NCBI RefSeq assembly: GCF_902477725.1
Contig: NZ_CABSIF010000008.1
Span: forward strand, 148,629 to 212,628
Origin: an uncultured Desulfovibrio sp.
GTDB lineage: Bacteria; Desulfobacterota; Desulfovibrionia; Desulfovibrionales; Desulfovibrionaceae
Reading direction: 5' to 3'
DNA length: 64,000 bases
Positions 18,492 to 27,168 of the stretch are shown here, in pieces. The notes under the pieces were generated by a model. It was not told the DNA's origin. It saw only the letters and a list, made by a program, of their open reading frames with translations, and searched no databases. Each line of letters starts with the position of its first letter. Within the stretch, counting starts at the first letter, position 1. The translations under genes and the position numbers were made by a program.

Positions 18492-18507
18492 TGGCATCAA
18501 AACTGCT
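18492..18507 (+). promoter_or_regulatory. Sigma-54 promoter of the dcuB-frdCAB operon
   Basis: TGGCATCAAAACTGCT has GG at 18493-18494 and GC at 18505-18506, separated by exactly 10 bases as sigma-54 holoenzyme requires. Transcription would start near 18518, giving a leader of about 115 bases. The leader contains a small hairpin at 18573-18588 (CAGCCAT/ATGGCTG). Confidence 0.75.
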
Positions 18508-18631
18508 TTCTCTCCCGTTATCTGTCACGCGCTGCATGTAAGGCGGTAGTGCCAAAGCACTATCGTGCAGTTCAGCCATGTATGGCTGAGCAGTCATATC
18601 ATGAAACAAAATAACGAAAATGGGAGATTTC

Positions 18632-19975
18632 ATGCTGACACTGCAACTTTGTGTCATTCTGGCCTGTCTGCTGTTGGGAACACGATATGGCGGCATGGGG
18701 CTGGGCCTCATCAGCGGCATTGGTTTGTTCATTCTCTGTTTTGTCTTCAACGTGCAGCCGGGCAAACCGCCCGTTGATGTCATTCTTACGATTCTGGCCG
18801 TTATCGGTTGCGCGGCCACACTGCAAACGGCGGGGGGACTGGATGTGCTCATGCGGGTGGCTGAACGCCTGCTTCGCAAACACCCGGAACACATCACTCT
18901 GCTGGCTCCCATCACCACATGGTTTCTTACGCTGCTGTGCGGTACCGGCCACGTGGCGTACACCATGTTTCCCATTATCTATGACATCGCCATCAACAAG
19001 GGCATCCGCCCTGAAAGGCCTATGGCTGTCGCTTCTGTTTCGGCGCAGATCGGCATCTGCGCATCACCCGTCTCTGTTGCTGTTGTTTCAATGGTTTCCA
19101 TGCTCGGGCAAGCCCACGGTGTGGGAACTGCCATAAGCATTGTCACGTTGTTGGCCATTTCCATTCCGTCCACCTTCGTGGGCGTACTGTGCGCTGGTTT
19201 GTGGTCCATGCACCGTGGCAAAGACCTGGACAAGGATCCGGAATTTCAGAAGCGTCTGGCCGACCCGGAAACCAAGTCCTACATATACGGCGGCGGCAGC
19301 ACCCTGCTGGACAAGGTATTTCCCCCAGAAGCATACCGCGCCGTGTGGTTCTTTTTTGCCGCAATAGCCGCCGTGGTGATACTTGGCGCTTTTGCTGACC
19401 TGCGCCCCTCTTTCGGCCCGCCGAACAAGCTCGCGCCTCTTTCCATGAACATTGTCATTCAGATGATCATGCTCATTGCTGGCGCGTGCATCCTTATGTT
19501 CTGCAAGGTCAAGCAGCAGGCCATATCGAGCAGTGCGGTCTTCAAGGCTGGCATGGTCGCCATCTTTTCCGTTTTTGGCGTGGCCTGGATGACTGACAGC
19601 TTTTTCCATGCCCACCTTGTATTCATCAAGACGGAACTGGCAAGCGTGGTGACATCCTATCCCTGGACGTACGCTCTTGTGCTTGTGTTTGTCTCCAAGC
19701 TTGTGAACAGCCAGGCAGCCGCTCTGGCGGCGGTTGTTCCCCTTGGCCTCAGCCTCGGCCTTGAACCCAAGCTGCTGCTGGCCTTCATGCCCATGTGTTA
19801 CGGCTACTTTATCCTGCCCACCTATCCCAGCGATCTGGCCTGCATCAATTTTGACAGATCAGGCACCACGTGCATCGGCAAGTTCATCATCAATCACAGT
19901 TTCATTATCCCTGGTGCCATAGGCATTACCGTGGGCACGCTTGTAAGCTACGCCCTGGTCATGACCTTCCTGTAA
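18632..19975 (+). CDS. dcuB: Anaerobic C4-dicarboxylate transporter DcuB
   Basis: This 447-aa multi-span inner-membrane carrier exchanges fumarate for succinate during fumarate respiration. It matches E. coli DcuB from memory along the N-terminal third: VQPGKPPVDV, ATLQTAGGLDVL, CGTGHVAYT, IRPERPMA and ASPVSVAVVSMV. I choose the ATG at 18632 (MLTLQLCVI) because GGGAG lies 5 bases upstream and DcuB begins at this point; the ATG at 18620 overlaps that ribosome site. It leads the operon with frdCAB and follows a sigma-54 promoter, so succinate export and fumarate uptake are tied to the reductase. Confidence 0.92.
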   Translation: MLTLQLCVILACLLLGTRYGGMGLGLISGIGLFILCFVFNVQPGKPPVDVILTILAVIGCAATLQTAGGLDVLMRVAERLLRKHPEHITLLAPITTWFLTLLCGTGHVAYTMFPIIYDIAINKGIRPERPMAVASVSAQIGICASPVSVAVVSMVSMLGQAHGVGTAISIVTLLAISIPSTFVGVLCAGLWSMHRGKDLDKDPEFQKRLADPETKSYIYGGGSTLLDKVFPPEAYRAVWFFFAAIAAVVILGAFADLRPSFGPPNKLAPLSMNIVIQMIMLIAGACILMFCKVKQQAISSSAVFKAGMVAIFSVFGVAWMTDSFFHAHLVFIKTELASVVTSYPWTYALVLVFVSKLVNSQAAALAAVVPLGLSLGLEPKLLLAFMPMCYGYFILPTYPSDLACINFDRSGTTCIGKFIINHSFIIPGAIGITVGTLVSYALVMTFL

Positions 19976-20008
19976 CCACGGTACAAGACAGGGATATCAG
20001 GAGAAATT

Positions 20009-20659
20009 ATGAGTCAGGCTTTGTACAATGCCGGGGAATCGCCGCACACCAGATCTGAATCGCGGCTGGATTTTTTTCAGGCGATATCAGGCGTGCTGCT
20101 CATCGCCTTTCTTTGGGCGCATCTGCTTATGGTGGGCAGCGTTATCATAAGCCCTTCTGCCATGAATGCTCTTGGCTGGTTTCTTGAAGCCACCTGCATG
20201 GCCCAAATCGGCGGCCCAATCATCTTCATGCTCATGGTGGCGCATTTTGTGATCGCCGCCCGCAAGATGCCTTTCGCCGCCGGGGAATGGAGTCTTTTCT
20301 GGAACCATGCCGTGCGACTGCGGCACAAGGACACCTGGATGTGGATTGTGCAGGTTGCGACGGCTCTGGTTATTCTGATTATGGGCAGCATCCACATGTA
20401 CACCATCCTCACCCATTTGCCCATTGACGCGGCCACGAGCGCAGCGCGGGTGCGCGGCGGCTGGCTGCCGTTTTATCTGCTGCTGCTGCCTCTGGCCGAG
20501 CTCCATGTGGGCATCGGTTTTTACCGCCTTGGCGTGAAGTACGGTTTTATAACCAGAAGCACGCGCTCCCGCTGGCAACGCGGCGAGTATATGATGATGG
20601 GCGGTTTTGTGGCCATTGGCCTTATGACCCTGCTGCGCCTCTGGCTGCTGGCCGGATAG
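20009..20659 (+). CDS. frdC: Fumarate reductase cytochrome b subunit
   Basis: This 216-aa protein spans the membrane about five times. It anchors FrdAB and carries menaquinol electrons through two hemes, as in the Wolinella FrdC type. Candidate heme-ligand His lie in WAHLLMVG, VAHFVIAA, GSIHMYTI and ELHVGIGFY. Gene order C-A-B matches epsilon- and delta-proteobacterial diheme fumarate reductases. GGAGAA lies 5 bases before the ATG. It begins 33 bases after dcuB and ends 10 bases before frdA. Confidence 0.9.
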   Translation: MSQALYNAGESPHTRSESRLDFFQAISGVLLIAFLWAHLLMVGSVIISPSAMNALGWFLEATCMAQIGGPIIFMLMVAHFVIAARKMPFAAGEWSLFWNHAVRLRHKDTWMWIVQVATALVILIMGSIHMYTILTHLPIDAATSAARVRGGWLPFYLLLLPLAELHVGIGFYRLGVKYGFITRSTRSRWQRGEYMMMGGFVAIGLMTLLRLWLLAG

Positions 20660-20669
20660 GAGGACTTAC

Positions 20670-22520
20670 GTGCGAGTTTTTCAAACTGATCTGCTCTGCA
20701 TAGGTGCCGGACTCGCCGGCGAACGCGTTGCCGTGGAAGCGGCCCAGGCCGGATTTGACGTTATTTGTCTGTCCCTTGTTCCTCCACGCCGTTCGCATTC
20801 ATCGGCGGCGCAGGGGGGCATGCAGGCGGCCCTCGGCAACTCCATCATGGGCGAGGGCGACAGCCCCGACGTGCATTTTATGGATACCGTAAAAGGTTCC
20901 GACTGGGGCTGCGACCAGGAAGTGGCCCGCATTTTTGCGGACACCGCGCCCATAGCCATGCGCGAGATGGCCTATCTTGGTGTGCCCTGGAATCGAGTGG
21001 AACCTGGCGAACATACCTACTTTAAGGGGGGCAAGCCCTTTCAGGCCAAGGAAAAAGCCCAAAACGAGGGCCTCATCCATGCCCGCGCCTTTGGCGGAAC
21101 AGCCAAATGGCGCACCTGCTATACCGCGGACGGTACGGGGCATTCCGTACTCTTCACCCTGGATAACCGCCTGCTGCAACTGGGTGTGGACGTGCACGAC
21201 CGCATGCAGGCCGAAGCGCTCATCCATGACGGGCAGACCTGCCAGGGTTGCGTTGCCCGCTGCCTGCGCACAGGTGAGCTGGTTGCCTACCTGGCGCGCG
21301 CAACGCTTATTGCCACTGGCGGATATGGACGCATTTATCGCGCCACAACCAATGCCGTCATCTGTGATGGTGGAGGACAGATAGCCGCTCTGGAAACCGG
21401 ACTGGTGCCCATGGGCAACATGGAGGCCGTGCAGTTCCATCCCACGGGCACAGTGCCCACCGACATCCTTGTTACCGAAGGCTGCCGGGGTGACGGCGGA
21501 ACCCTGCTTGACGTCAACGGCTATCGTTTCATGCCCGACTACGAGCCGGAAAAAGCAGAGCTGGCCTCCCGCGATGTGGTTTCCCGGCGCATGACCGAGC
21601 ATATGCGCAAGGGGCTTGGCGTAAAAAGCCCGTATGGCGACCACCTGTGGCTGGATATCCGTCATCTGGGTGAAAAGCACATCACCACCAATCTGCGTGA
21701 AGTGTATGAAATCGCGACCAACTTCCTTGGCGTGGATCCCATACACCAGCCCATTCCCGTGCGCCCGACCCAGCACTACAGCATGGGCGGCGTACGCACC
21801 AACAAGGACGGTGCGGCCTATGGTCTGAAAGGCCTCTACGCCGCGGGCGAGGCCGCCTGTTGGGACATGCACGGCTTTAACCGCCTGGGGGGCAACTCCT
21901 TGTCCGAAACAATTGTTGCGGGCCGTGTCGTGGGCGCAAAAATTGTGGAATTTCTTCAGGGACACGATTCCCTGTTTTCCACAGCCGCCATGCGTGATGC
22001 GGAAAATCTGGTCAAAAGCCGCATAGAGGCCCTGTGCCGTGGCGGTAGTGAAAACTGCTTTACGCTGCGCAATGCCATGCAGGACGTCATGATGGAGCAT
22101 GTGGGCATTTTCCGTAACGGCCCGGATCTGGAGGAAGGCGTGGAAAAACTCCAGGCTCTGCTTGAGCGCAGTAAAAATATCGGGCTCAACGGTTCATCCG
22201 GCAGTGCGTTCAGTCCTGAAATTTCCACCGCCCTGCGCATGCCCGGCATGATCAAACTTGCGCTGTGCACTGCCTATGGGGCGCTCATGCGCACCGAAAG
22301 CCGCGGAGCGCACACGCGGGAAGACTTCCCCGAGCGTAATGACCAGCAGTGGCTCAACCGCACTCTGGCCCACTGGAAAGAAGGCGATACCTTGCCGACA
22401 CTCAGCTATGAATCGGCAACTCCGTGGTATGAAATTCCCCCGGGTGAACGCGGTTACGGCGGTGGCAAAATCATTGCCGCCGAGATTTCTCCCAGCATGA
22501 TCAAGAAGCAAGGAGCATAG
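20670..22520 (+). CDS. frdA: Fumarate reductase flavoprotein subunit
   Basis: This 616-aa catalytic subunit binds covalent FAD. The dinucleotide fold GAGLAGERVAVEAA is at the start; HSSAAQGGMQAAL contains the His expected to bind FAD. Capping-domain and active-site elements include FGGTAKWRTCYTADGTGHS, QFHPTGT, QHYSMGG and HGFNRLGGNSLSET. It reduces fumarate to succinate on the cytoplasmic side, or can work in reverse. GTG is the start, with AGGAGGA 5 bases upstream. It lies between frdC and frdB in a tight operon. Confidence 0.95.
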   Translation: MRVFQTDLLCIGAGLAGERVAVEAAQAGFDVICLSLVPPRRSHSSAAQGGMQAALGNSIMGEGDSPDVHFMDTVKGSDWGCDQEVARIFADTAPIAMREMAYLGVPWNRVEPGEHTYFKGGKPFQAKEKAQNEGLIHARAFGGTAKWRTCYTADGTGHSVLFTLDNRLLQLGVDVHDRMQAEALIHDGQTCQGCVARCLRTGELVAYLARATLIATGGYGRIYRATTNAVICDGGGQIAALETGLVPMGNMEAVQFHPTGTVPTDILVTEGCRGDGGTLLDVNGYRFMPDYEPEKAELASRDVVSRRMTEHMRKGLGVKSPYGDHLWLDIRHLGEKHITTNLREVYEIATNFLGVDPIHQPIPVRPTQHYSMGGVRTNKDGAAYGLKGLYAAGEAACWDMHGFNRLGGNSLSETIVAGRVVGAKIVEFLQGHDSLFSTAAMRDAENLVKSRIEALCRGGSENCFTLRNAMQDVMMEHVGIFRNGPDLEEGVEKLQALLERSKNIGLNGSSGSAFSPEISTALRMPGMIKLALCTAYGALMRTESRGAHTREDFPERNDQQWLNRTLAHWKEGDTLPTLSYESATPWYEIPPGERGYGGGKIIAAEISPSMIKKQGA

Positions 22521-22522
22521 GC

Positions 22523-23305
22523 ATGGCACGCACCCTTCATCTGGAGATATTCCGGCATAATCCCTCTGACCCGGAATCAAAGCCGCGCATGCAGCACTTT
22601 GAGCTGGAAGAAACCGCGAGCATGACGCTCTTTCTGGTACTTTCGCAGATCCGTGAAACCATGGACGCTACGCTCCAGTTTGATTTCTGCTGCCGGGCGG
22701 GCATTTGCGGCTCATGCGCCATGGTCATTAACGGTCGGCCTGGTCTTGCCTGCCACACGCGCACTTCCGACCTGCCGGACCATATCACCCTGCACCCACT
22801 GCCGGTGTTCAAATTGCTGGGCGACCTTTCAGTGGACACGGGCACATGGTTCAGAAAGGTAGGGCAGAAGATCGAGTCATGGGTTCATACCAGCAAACCC
22901 TTTGAGCCTTATGCCCCGGAAGATCGCATGACCAACACGCTCGCCAATGAAATCTTTGAGCTTGACCGCTGCGTTGAATGCGGCTGCTGCGTGGCGGCAT
23001 GCGGTACGGCCCTTATGCGCAGCGACTTCATCGGGGCTACAAGTATCAACCGTCTGGCGCGGTTTTATATAGACCCACGCGATGAGCGCACAAGCGATAG
23101 TTTTTATGAACTGATTGGAGACGATTCCGGCGTTTTTGGTTGCATGGGCCTGCTGGCCTGCGAAGATGTCTGCCCCAAGAAGATACCGCTTCAGGATCAG
23201 CTCGGCATCATGCGGCGCATGGCCACGCTGGAATCCGTACGCGGCATTTTGCCCAGCGCAATCCGCAAAAAGTTTTTAGGTTGCAAAGAAAATTGTATTT
23301 GCTGA
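22523..23305 (+). CDS. frdB: Fumarate reductase iron-sulfur subunit
   Basis: This 260-aa electron-transfer subunit has three cluster sites: the 2Fe-2S plant-ferredoxin motif (CCRAGICGSCAMVINGRPGLAC, about residues 53-75), the first bacterial ferredoxin motif CVECGCCVAACG and the second CMGLLACEDVCPKKIP. It relays electrons from the hemes of FrdC to the FAD of FrdA. It starts 2 bases after frdA ends. The operon seems to stop here because a strong hairpin follows at 23387. Confidence 0.95.
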   Translation: MARTLHLEIFRHNPSDPESKPRMQHFELEETASMTLFLVLSQIRETMDATLQFDFCCRAGICGSCAMVINGRPGLACHTRTSDLPDHITLHPLPVFKLLGDLSVDTGTWFRKVGQKIESWVHTSKPFEPYAPEDRMTNTLANEIFELDRCVECGCCVAACGTALMRSDFIGATSINRLARFYIDPRDERTSDSFYELIGDDSGVFGCMGLLACEDVCPKKIPLQDQLGIMRRMATLESVRGILPSAIRKKFLGCKENCIC

Positions 23306-23386
23306 AATTGTATAGAATATGAAAATAGTTGAAATACACCATTGGAGGCCAGGAACAAAACTATTGCCTGTTTTGTTGTAGCCCTC

Positions 23387-23434
23387 ACAGAAGGGGGCAA
23401 GCCATACTGCCCCCTTCTGTAAAATGGCTTTTTT
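23387..23434 (+). terminator. Strong hairpin after frdB
   Basis: ACAGAAGGGGGCA (23387-23399) pairs perfectly with TGCCCCCTTCTGT (23408-23420) across an 8-base loop. A T run (TTTTTT) comes only after an AAAATGGC spacer, so it is a strong stem but not a textbook terminator. Confidence 0.7.
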
Positions 23435-23554
23435 CAGCGGCTATACGCGTTGTTCCACACTGCGCGCATGCAGCGATTTGTATTCTGTGCCATGCATGCA
23501 GCATGGAATACGTTAATGAGTTGACGCTTTAAAAAAAACACGGCAGGAATAACC

Positions 23555-25294
23555 ATGGTTGCACTATTGGTACGCATTCTTCTGGCGCTCCTGCTTCTTC
23601 CTGCTGCTGTTTCAAACACCGCGGCAGTGGAATATAGTGAAAATGATACATCCGCAGATCCCCCCGGGGTTCTGCGCTCCTTGCTTGTTGGTGGTGACCG
23701 TGACTACCCGCCCTATGAATTCCTCGACAAAAGCGGCAAGCCCGCCGGATTCAATGTTGACCTGACCCGTGCGGTCGCAGAAACAATGGGTATGCAGGTT
23801 GAGTTCCGCCTCGGCGGCTGGTCTTCTGAACTGGCAGCTCTCAAACGGGGAGATCTGGACATGCTTCAGGGGATGACCTCTTCCGAAGATCGTTCCAGGT
23901 ATTTGGATTTCGTTCCGCATACCATTGTCAACCATGCCATCTTTGCGCGCAGGGACACTCCTCCGGTTTCTTCACTCGATGAGCTTGAGGGAAAAAAAGT
24001 TATAGTCCATCGAGCTGGCTACATGAATGAGGTGTTGGCCTCCAAAGGGTTTGCACAGGATCTGATTCTTACAGACACCCCTGCCGACGGGCTGCGTCTG
24101 TTGGCCTCTGGCCAGGGCGAATACGCCGTAGTGGCTGTTTTGCCTGGCAATTACATTATCCGGGAAAACAAACTGCACAACCTTTACGTTGTGGTCAGTT
24201 CTGTGGCGTCGGTGCGCTATGGGTACGCAGCGCTTAAGGGCAATGAAATGCTCATGTCCCGTCTGAGCGAAGGATTGGCCATCCTGCGTGAAACCGGGCG
24301 CTATCAGACGATTCACGACAAATGGCTGGGAGTGCTGGAGACCGGGAAAGTTCGGTGGGAGACAGTGGCCCTGTATGCCGGGGCGATTATTGTGCCCCTG
24401 CTGATAGTGCTTGGTGGTGTGGTGCTGTGGACGCATATTCTGCGCAAGCAGGTGGCGCAGCGTACCCGCTCGCTGAGCATGGCGCTTGATGAACTTTCGC
24501 GTAACCAGCGCCAACTGGTGCAGGCCGATAAAATGGCGGCATTGGGCATACTTGTGTCTGGTGTTGCCCATGAAATAAATAATCCCAATGGACTGATCCT
24601 TCTTAATATTCCAATTCTTCGCAGAGTATTGGCCGATGTGACGCGCATGCTTGATGAACTGCGTGAGCGCGAAGGATCGTTTACACTGGGCGGCATTTCT
24701 TATGAGCGCATGCGCAACGAACTGCCCATGATGCTCGACGAAATGCAGGAAGGCGCGTTGCGGATAAAGCGCATTGTTAATGATCTTAAAGATTTCGCAC
24801 GGCGTGAAGAAGGGGTGGGGAAGTCCCTCATCGACATAAACGATGCCTCGCGCAAGGCCGTGCGCCTTGTTGAATCCACCATCCGCAAGCACACCGACCA
24901 CTTTTCCGCCAGTTACGAGGACGATTTGCCCTTTGTGTGGGGCAGCTCGCAACGCATAGAGCAGGTTGTGGTCAATCTGGTGCTCAATGCCTGTCAGGCC
25001 CTGCCGGACAAGTCGCGGGCGATTGCCATAACCACGCACTACGACCCGGTAAAGGCTGTTGTTGATTTGTGCGTGCGGGATGAGGGAACAGGCATCAATC
25101 CTGAACAGCTGCAGCATCTGACGGACCCTTTTTTTACCACCAAGCGTGAAACCGGGGGCACAGGGCTGGGGCTGTCCGTCTCCGCGGGCATTCTGAAAGA
25201 ACACGGCGGTACGCTGACTTTTGAATCATGCCCGGGGTGCTGGACCAAAGCCTCACTGACAATTCCTGCGGCCAAGGAGAACTGCGACCAATGA
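23555..25294 (+). CDS. Sensor histidine kinase with periplasmic solute-binding (SBP_bac_3) domain
   Basis: The 579-aa membrane kinase has an N-terminal signal/anchor (1-25), a periplasmic type 3 solute-binding fold (about 40-265, GGDRDYPPYEFLDKSGKPAGF at its start), one transmembrane helix (about 270-292), then a HisKA-type region with His339 in VAHEINNPNG and a HATPase domain (VVNLVLNACQAL, DEGTGI, GGTGLGLSVS). Its ligand is probably a small amino- or organic acid; a C4-dicarboxylate is inferred from the operons on both sides. The response regulator start overlaps its stop (ATGA), so they form a two-component pair. Confidence 0.88.
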   Translation: MVALLVRILLALLLLPAAVSNTAAVEYSENDTSADPPGVLRSLLVGGDRDYPPYEFLDKSGKPAGFNVDLTRAVAETMGMQVEFRLGGWSSELAALKRGDLDMLQGMTSSEDRSRYLDFVPHTIVNHAIFARRDTPPVSSLDELEGKKVIVHRAGYMNEVLASKGFAQDLILTDTPADGLRLLASGQGEYAVVAVLPGNYIIRENKLHNLYVVVSSVASVRYGYAALKGNEMLMSRLSEGLAILRETGRYQTIHDKWLGVLETGKVRWETVALYAGAIIVPLLIVLGGVVLWTHILRKQVAQRTRSLSMALDELSRNQRQLVQADKMAALGILVSGVAHEINNPNGLILLNIPILRRVLADVTRMLDELREREGSFTLGGISYERMRNELPMMLDEMQEGALRIKRIVNDLKDFARREEGVGKSLIDINDASRKAVRLVESTIRKHTDHFSASYEDDLPFVWGSSQRIEQVVVNLVLNACQALPDKSRAIAITTHYDPVKAVVDLCVRDEGTGINPEQLQHLTDPFFTTKRETGGTGLGLSVSAGILKEHGGTLTFESCPGCWTKASLTIPAAKENCDQ

Positions 25295-26712
25295 ACTCTG
25301 CCCTTAATCCGGATTTCGGTATTCTCATAGTGGATGACGAGCCCGCATGGTTGCGGGCCCTTTCGCTGACGCTGGAGTCATCGGCAGGCATCACAAATGT
25401 CTTTTTGTGTGATGACAGCCGCAAGGCCTTGCCGCTGCTAAGCAAGGGCAATATTGGCCTCGTGATTCTTGACCTGACCATGCCCCATATTTCCGGCGAG
25501 GAGATTTTGGCCTCCATTGCCGAGCAGTTTCCTGAAACTGCCTGTATCATCATCAGCGGGGTCAGCCAGCTGGACACTGCCGTGCGCTGCATGAAGCTTG
25601 GCGCGTTTGACTACTACATCAAGACCGATGAGGAAGACCGCATTGTGGGCGGCGTGCAGCGCGCCATACGGATGCTAGAACTGCGCAGGGAAAATCTTGA
25701 AGTAAAAAGCAGGCTCGTAGCGGGAGGGGCACAGCACCCTGAAGCCTTTGCCTCCATTATCACCCGTTCATGGGCAATGCACGGCGTTTTCGCCTACATT
25801 GAAGCTGTCGCCAAAAGCCCCCAGCCCCTGCTTGTGACTGGTGAATCTGGCGTCGGGAAGGAAAACCTGGTTGCGGCGGCCCATGCCATCAGCGGGCGTG
25901 ACGGTCCATTGGTGGCTGTTAATGTTGCCGGGCTTGATGATGCCGTTTTTGCCGATACGCTTTTTGGGCATGTGCGCGGCGCGTACACCGGAGCGGCTAC
26001 ACCGCGTAAAGGCATGATAGAAGAGGCCGCCGGGGGTACGCTCTTTCTTGACGAAATAGGCGACCTTTCCCTGTCCTCGCAGGTGAAGCTTTTGCGGTTG
26101 CTCCAGGAAGGCGAATATTATCCCTTGGGCGCGGATCAGCCTAAACGTCTGCACGCCCGCATCATTGTGGCCACGCACCGTGATTTGGCTGTAGACGAGA
26201 CAGAGGGACGTTTTCGGCGCGATCTGTACTTTCGCTTGCGCACCCACCATGTGCATATTCCGCCACTGCGCGAACGCGCTGAAGACATCGGCCTTTTGAT
26301 GCGGCATTTTCTTGCAGAAGCAGCCAGAACCATGGGCAAAACTGCGCCTGACATTCCTTCAGGTCTGGAAGAATATCTGTCGGCATATGCCTTCCCCGGA
26401 AATGTACGCGAGCTACGGGCCATGATTTATGATGCAGTAAGCCTCAGCAACGGCCCGGAATTGTCTACCATCGGCATTCAGGCCATTGTCGGATGCAACT
26501 CTTCACACTTGGCATCCCTTGAGGCCACAGGTAATCCCTTTGCCGTGTGCGAGCATTTGCCCAGCCTTGCCGAGGCGGACAAGCTGCTGATTTCCGAAGC
26601 AATGCTCAGGGCTGGGGGAAATCAGACCATGGCCGCTCGCTTATTGGGCATCTCTCAGCCTGCTCTTTCCAAAAGACTCAAATCATCTCGGGAAGTTGCT
26701 GACCAGAGCTGA
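25291..26712 (+). CDS. NtrC-type sigma-54-dependent response regulator
   Basis: This 473-aa protein has an N-terminal receiver (IVDDEP; phospho-acceptor Asp61 in ILDLTMPH), a sigma-54 AAA+ domain (Walker A GESGVGKE near 182, the sigma-54 contact loop GAYTGA at about 230-235, and GGTLFLDEIGDLS) and a C-terminal Fis-type helix-turn-helix (NQTMAARLLGISQPALSKRLK). AAGGAGA lies 10 bases before the ATG at 25291; the frame stays open upstream inside the kinase gene. It is expected to open sigma-54 promoters when phosphorylated. The two such promoters flanking it (18492 and 26919) are its most likely targets. Confidence 0.92.
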   Translation: MNSALNPDFGILIVDDEPAWLRALSLTLESSAGITNVFLCDDSRKALPLLSKGNIGLVILDLTMPHISGEEILASIAEQFPETACIIISGVSQLDTAVRCMKLGAFDYYIKTDEEDRIVGGVQRAIRMLELRRENLEVKSRLVAGGAQHPEAFASIITRSWAMHGVFAYIEAVAKSPQPLLVTGESGVGKENLVAAAHAISGRDGPLVAVNVAGLDDAVFADTLFGHVRGAYTGAATPRKGMIEEAAGGTLFLDEIGDLSLSSQVKLLRLLQEGEYYPLGADQPKRLHARIIVATHRDLAVDETEGRFRRDLYFRLRTHHVHIPPLRERAEDIGLLMRHFLAEAARTMGKTAPDIPSGLEEYLSAYAFPGNVRELRAMIYDAVSLSNGPELSTIGIQAIVGCNSSHLASLEATGNPFAVCEHLPSLAEADKLLISEAMLRAGGNQTMAARLLGISQPALSKRLKSSREVADQS

Positions 26713-26740
26713 CAATCTGCAGTTTTCTGGCTGCGTGACG

Positions 26741-26858
26741 TATAACTTTTAGAATGCTCCAATGCAGCTTGTTATAAAAGACACAAGCAAACGGGGCTGC
26801 GGGTTCTCTCTTACTGTTCCATCTCCGCCATAACTTACGTTATGGCGGAGATTTTTTT
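26741..26858 (+). promoter_or_regulatory. Three putative regulator-binding elements upstream of the fumarase genes; the third is also terminator-shaped
   Basis: Element 1 (26741-26756) is identical to the 18313 copy. Element 2 (26761-26776) differs from 18333 at two bases. Element 3 (26829-26844) is CATAACTTACGTTATG. It lies within a 14-bp perfect stem (26821-26834 with 26839-26852) followed by TTTTTT, so it may also end the regulator transcript. Element starts are 20 and 68 bases apart (20 and 69 upstream of dcuB). The distance from element 3 to the promoter GG is 91 bases in both copies. Confidence 0.65.
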
Positions 26859-26918
26859 ATAGGGGTTGGATGTTTTAAAAAGTATTACATTTAAGATTGT
26901 TACAAAAAAATTGGACTA

Positions 26919-26934
26919 TGGCATCAAACATGCT
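26919..26934 (+). promoter_or_regulatory. Sigma-54 promoter of the fumarase operon
   Basis: TGGCATCAAACATGCT has GG at 26920-26921 and GC at 26932-26933 with the required 10-base gap. It shares 13 of 16 positions with the dcuB promoter. Downstream similarity (TTATC, then GCGCTGCAT) continues for about 40 bases. The predicted leader is about 225 bases and holds no gene that I can see. Confidence 0.75.
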
Positions 26935-27168
26935 TTTCCACATTATCAATCTTGCGCTGCATATATCGGTAATGCAGGACGCTTTTGCATCATTCGCCCT
27001 GCATGATTGGGATGTTACTCGGCCCCGGTGAGCAACAAAAACAATGGAACGGAAAAAAGCATCGGCGAGTTAAGCAGGAATCCTGATTTCCCAAGGTGAT
27101 TATGCGTACTCGTGCAGCTACCTTTTGCTGATAACCTTTTTGCAACCTTAACGGAGCGCGAAAACAAT

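Noticed and set aside
20799..22100. 433-codon minus-strand frame opposite frdA
   Set aside because: Shadow of frdA; His/Ala/Gly-biased product typical of antisense translation.
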